A DNA stretch of 64,000 nt from Rhodoferax sp. (GTDB lineage: Bacteria > Pseudomonadota > Gammaproteobacteria > Burkholderiales > Burkholderiaceae_C): the NCBI RefSeq assembly GCF_023700745.1, contig NZ_JAMPYG010000005.1, positions 113,807 through 177,806 of the forward strand, given 5' to 3'. Each line of letters begins with the position of its first letter. Positions within the stretch are counted from its first letter, which is position 1. Below are positions 59,583 to 64,000 of this stretch, piece by piece. A program made the position numbers and the translations under genes. Under the pieces are notes generated by a model. It worked only from the letters and a program-made list of their open reading frames with translations. It was not told the origin of the DNA and ran no database searches.

Positions 59583-60387
59583 GGCCGCGTTCATCGGGCT
59601 CATCGGTCGACGTGCTGATGACGCTGGTGGGAATCCCCTTGGTTTTGCGCCAGAAATAGATCACGTAGCCACTCAGACCGTACAGCACAAACAAACAAAA
59701 CATCACGATCGGCGGGTCAATGTTGATGATGGCAATAGCGATGGCAATCAGCACAATCACCACAAAAGGCACACTGCGCTTCATCTGGACATCCTTGAAG
59801 CTGTAAAACGGCACATTGGTCACCATGGTCAACCCGGCAAACAGGCACACCGCAAACATCGGCCAGGCCCATTGCGGACCGGCACTGCCCAAGTCGGTCA
59901 TGACCCAGATAAACCCGGCCACCAGAGCCGCGGCCGCAGGCGACGGCAGGCCCTGGAAATAGCGCTTGTCGACCACCCCAGTGTTGACGTTGAAGCGGGC
60001 CAGCCGCAAGGCCGCGCAGGCGCAATAGACAAAAGCCGCGATCCAGCCCCAGCGGCCCAGGCCCTTGAGCGCCCACACATAGGCAATCAGGGCCGGGGCA
60101 GCACCAAACGACACCATGTCGGAGAGCGAGTCCATTTGCTCGCCAAAGGCGCTCTGGGTGTTGGTCATGCGCGCCACGCGACCGTCCAGACTGTCGAGCA
60201 CCATGGCGCAAAAAACGCCGACTGCAGCCAGATCAAAACGGCCATTGATCGCCATCACAATGGCGTAAAAACCGCCGAAAAGTGCTGCCAGCGTAAACAG
60301 ATTGGGCAGGATGTAAATGCCCTTGCGACGCTTTTTCAGCATCACACCACCAGCGTGCTCCGTGTTCTGTGTATTCACATCTTCCAT
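59572..60387 (-). CDS. pssA: CDP-diacylglycerol-serine O-phosphatidyltransferase
   Basis: Membrane enzyme making phosphatidylserine, precursor of phosphatidylethanolamine. 271 residues from the ATG giving MEDVNTQ. The CDP-alcohol phosphotransferase motif DSLDGRVARM, with the two later Asp in SAFGEQMDSLSDMV, is complete, and 6-8 hydrophobic segments follow. The longer upstream frame covers the terminator after ilvC and is not used. Lies between ilvC and leuA on the same strand. Confidence 0.93.
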   Translation of the reverse strand: MEDVNTQNTEHAGGVMLKKRRKGIYILPNLFTLAALFGGFYAIVMAINGRFDLAAVGVFCAMVLDSLDGRVARMTNTQSAFGEQMDSLSDMVSFGAAPALIAYVWALKGLGRWGWIAAFVYCACAALRLARFNVNTGVVDKRYFQGLPSPAAAALVAGFIWVMTDLGSAGPQWAWPMFAVCLFAGLTMVTNVPFYSFKDVQMKRSVPFVVIVLIAIAIAIINIDPPIVMFCLFVLYGLSGYVIYFWRKTKGIPTSVISTSTDEPDERGLHK

Positions 60388-60415
60388 TCGTTTCGTCTCA
60401 GGTTGACGCCATAAT

Positions 60416-60443
60416 AACAAAGGCCACCGAAGTGGCCTTTGTT
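60416..60443 (-). terminator. Terminator after ilvC
   Basis: Stem aacaaaggccac / gtggcctttgtt (12 bp, loop cgaa) lies just past the ilvC stop and before pssA. A T-rich stretch follows on the minus strand. It may partly insulate pssA from the ilv genes. Confidence 0.7.
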
Positions 60444-60459
60444 TTGGCAAACGCGGCAA

Positions 60460-61626
<1,167 letters not shown>

Positions 61627-61629
<3 letters not shown>

Positions 61630-62118
61630 GACGCGCAAAATCCGTTCGCCGCGACCAATGCCGCTGGAGCCGGTACGCACCGTTTCCAGAATGGCGCCGC
61701 GTTCAATCGCATCCAGGAACGCATCATTCTTGGTCTGGTCACCCGTCAACTCAATGGTGTAGCTTTTCTCGGTCACATCGATGATGCGGCCTCTGAAAAT
61801 GTCTGCCATGCGCTTCATTTCCTCGCGCTCCTTGCCCACCGCACGCACCTTGACCATCATGAGCTCCCGCTCGGTATAAGCACCTTCGGTGAGGTCCACC
61901 ACCTTGACCACTTCGATCAGCCGGTTCAGGTGCTTGGTGATCTGTTCGATGACCTCGTCAGAACCGGCTGTCTGGATCGTCATGCGCGACAGGCTGGGGT
62001 CTTCGGTGGGCGCCACTGTGAGCGATTCGATGTTGTAGCCACGGGCAGAGAACAAACCCACCACACGCGACAAGGCGCCGGCTTCGTTTTCCAGCAAAAC
62101 AGCAATGATGTGTTTCAT
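61627..62118 (-). CDS. ilvH: Acetolactate synthase small (regulatory) subunit
   Basis: 163 residues with an N-terminal ACT domain (MKHIIAVLLENEAGALSRVV, the valine-binding GALSRVVGLFSARGYNIESL) and a C-terminal domain (MMVKVRAVGKEREEM). It stimulates and confers valine feedback on IlvI. Two bases separate it from ilvI. Its stop lies in the repeat array. Confidence 0.96.
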
Positions 62119-62120
62119 GA

Positions 62121-63932
62121 TCAGAGGTCCTCCGCGCTCAGCAGCATTTCAGTGATGCCCTTGCCGGCCTGCACCATCGGGAACACGTTTTCAGTGGGGT
62201 CGGTGCGGAAATCCATGAACACCGTGCGATCTTTCAGTTTGCGCGCCTCTCGCAGCGCCGGCTCCACATCGGACGCCCGCTCAATCAACATGCCGACGTG
62301 GCCATAGGCCTCGGCCAACTTGACGAAGTTGGGCAGGGCGTCCATGTAGCTGTGGCTGTAACGGCCTTCGTATTCCACCTCTTGCCACTGCCGTACCATG
62401 CCCAGATAGCGGTTATTGAGCGCCACGATTTTGATCGGCGTGTTGTACTGCAGGCAGGTTGAGAGCTCCTGAATGCACATCTGCACCGAGCCCTCACCGG
62501 TCACGCAATAAACCTCGCTGTCGGGCTTGGCCAGCTTGATACCCATGGCATAGGGAATGCCCACGCCCATGGTGCCCAGGCCACCGGAGTTGATCCAGCG
62601 CCGGGGCTGGTCAAAACGGTAGTACTGAGCGGCCCACATCTGGTGCTGCCCCACATCGGAGGTGATGTAGGTGTCAGCGTCCTTGGTCATGTTCCAGAGT
62701 GTTTCCACCACGTACTGCGGCTTGATGATGTCGTTTTGACCCCGGTCATACTTGAGGCAGTCGCGCTTGCGCCAGCCATCGATGGTTTCCCACCAGGCAC
62801 CCAGCGCATTGGCGTCGGGCCTGGCTGCGCCTTCCTTGATCATGGCGATCATCTCGGTCAGCACGTCCTTGACGTCGCCCACGATCGGGATGTCAACCTT
62901 GACCCGCTTGGAAATGCTCGACGGGTCAATGTCGATATGGATGATCTTGCGCTCGTTCTGGGCAAAATGCTTGGGGTTGCCAATGACCCGGTCATCGAAG
63001 CGGGCCCCCACTGCCAGCAGCACGTCGCAGTTTTGCATCGCGTTATTGGCTTCCACGGTGCCGTGCATGCCCAGCATGCCCAGAAACTTGCGGTCGCTGG
63101 CGGGGTAGGCACCCAGGCCCATCAAGGTGTTGGTGCAGGGGTAGCCCAGCATGTCGACCAGCTGGCGCAACTCGTTGGAAGCGTTGCTCAGCAGCACGCC
63201 GCCACCGGTGTAAATATAGGGTCGTTTGGCGGCCAGCAACAGTTGCAAAGCCTTGCGGATCTGGCCGCCGTGGCCTTTGCGCACCGGGTTGTAGGAGCGC
63301 ATTTCAACCGTCTGCTGGTAGCCGTGGTAGGGCACCTTCTTGAACGACACGTCTTTCGGGATGTCCACCACCACCGGGCCGGGACGGCCGCTGCGGGCAA
63401 TGTGGAAAGCCTTTTTCATGGTCTCGGCGAGGTCGCGCGCATCCTTGACCAGAAAGTTGTGCTTGACGACGGGGCGGGTAATGCCCACAGTGTCGCATTC
63501 TTGGAAGGCATCCATGCCGATGGCGTGGGTCGGCACCTGACCACACACGATGACCATGGGAATACTGTCCATGAAAGCAGTGGCAATGCCGGTGACGGCG
63601 TTGGTGACACCCGGGCCGGAAGTGACCAGCGCCACGCCGACATCGCCGGTGGCACGGGCATAACCGTCAGCCGCATGAACAGCCGCCTGCTCGTGGCGCA
63701 CCAGCACATGCTGAATGGTGTCCTGCTTGAACAATGCGTCGTAAATGTGCAACACAGCACCACCGGGGTAACCCCAGACGTACTTGACGCCTTCGGCTTG
63801 CAAGGCTTTGATGAGGACTTCTGCACCTCTGATTTCCTGCTCAGCGCCTGCAGCTGCAGACTTGGTCTTGACAGAAGGATGCGGATTTGAAGAGTTTGAT
63901 GCCGAAGCAATTTCGGCTTTTGCGATTTCCAT
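62121..63932 (-). CDS. ilvI: Acetolactate synthase large (catalytic) subunit
   Basis: Thiamine-diphosphate enzyme starting valine, leucine and isoleucine synthesis. 603 residues with an N-terminal Ser/Ala-rich extension of about 30. Catalytic Glu is in RHEQAAVHAADGYARATG; the C-terminal TPP motif is VTGEGSVQM to LNNRYLGMV. AHAS-type positions such as GIGIPYAMG-like segments (MGVGIPYAMGIKLA) are conserved. First gene of the minus-strand ilv cluster; only 68 bp of upstream sequence remain in the window. Confidence 0.96.
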   Translation of the reverse strand: MEIAKAEIASASNSSNPHPSVKTKSAAAGAEQEIRGAEVLIKALQAEGVKYVWGYPGGAVLHIYDALFKQDTIQHVLVRHEQAAVHAADGYARATGDVGVALVTSGPGVTNAVTGIATAFMDSIPMVIVCGQVPTHAIGMDAFQECDTVGITRPVVKHNFLVKDARDLAETMKKAFHIARSGRPGPVVVDIPKDVSFKKVPYHGYQQTVEMRSYNPVRKGHGGQIRKALQLLLAAKRPYIYTGGGVLLSNASNELRQLVDMLGYPCTNTLMGLGAYPASDRKFLGMLGMHGTVEANNAMQNCDVLLAVGARFDDRVIGNPKHFAQNERKIIHIDIDPSSISKRVKVDIPIVGDVKDVLTEMIAMIKEGAARPDANALGAWWETIDGWRKRDCLKYDRGQNDIIKPQYVVETLWNMTKDADTYITSDVGQHQMWAAQYYRFDQPRRWINSGGLGTMGVGIPYAMGIKLAKPDSEVYCVTGEGSVQMCIQELSTCLQYNTPIKIVALNNRYLGMVRQWQEVEYEGRYSHSYMDALPNFVKLAEAYGHVGMLIERASDVEPALREARKLKDRTVFMDFRTDPTENVFPMVQAGKGITEMLLSAEDL

Positions 63933-64000
63933 GATGAACCTTTGTGAATTTCTCTAACGAAATACCTTGGGTGCTTCTTTGCAAACACTTGTGGTGTTGC

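Overview
The window reads as a stretch of chromosome from a betaproteobacterium of the Comamonadaceae, most like Rhodoferax or Polaromonas (inference from protein character and gene content: homodimeric pyruvate dehydrogenase E1, an intracellular PHB depolymerase, a stand-alone RnfB-like ferredoxin, aat-bpt N-degron enzymes, GC-rich codon use). Nearly all of it is housekeeping metabolism. I see no prophage, complete insertion sequence, rRNA or CRISPR array. One tRNA gene (Pro, UGG) is present.

Layout. 1-3106: pyruvate dehydrogenase genes aceE and the start of aceF (minus strand). 3267-6439: PAS sensor kinase with a FixJ-type regulator. 6516-9500: folD and prlC. 9513-12630: a thioredoxin-fold protein, a nitronate-monooxygenase-like enzyme and a short CoA-transferase/racemase homologue. 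12634-13858: ispF and ispD. 13967-21398: mfd, an NRDE protein, serB, and the secretion-accessory pair exeA-gspB. 21428-28199: orphan trpB2, rpiA, pyrD, an FAD oxidoreductase, tyrB and a DUF2520 protein. 28246-30407: PHB depolymerase and an RnfB-like ferredoxin.

30404-40505 holds a propionyl-CoA to succinyl-CoA operon on the minus strand: methylmalonyl-CoA mutase, meaB, pccB, pccA and an epimerase-like VOC protein, with a divergent GntR/FCD regulator. A low-GC block of vapB, vapC and an Mrr-type restriction enzyme sits between the mutase gene and meaB. The pccB-pccA spacer (365 bp) holds two inverted copies of an unrecognised structured element.

40534-42283: ribD and ribE. 42298-46342: a membrane diguanylate cyclase and a secreted three-domain beta/gamma-crystallin protein. 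46415-46771: frameshifted cytochrome c remnant. 46844-54049: overlapping genes for a drug exporter, miaA, an ABC ATPase, a fused pabB-pabC, and the ABC permease. 54161-57751: tRNA-Pro, aat-bpt, an IclR regulator and pbpG. 57853-63932: branched-chain amino acid genes leuA, pssA, ilvC, ilvH and ilvI on the minus strand. leuA is preceded by a recognisable leucine-codon leader peptide and attenuator.

The less ordinary content is in spacers: at least three families of short palindromic repeats, several of which supply stop or start codons to neighbouring genes; the leu attenuator; the structured element between pccB and pccA; and the toxin-antitoxin plus restriction block inside the methylmalonyl-CoA operon.
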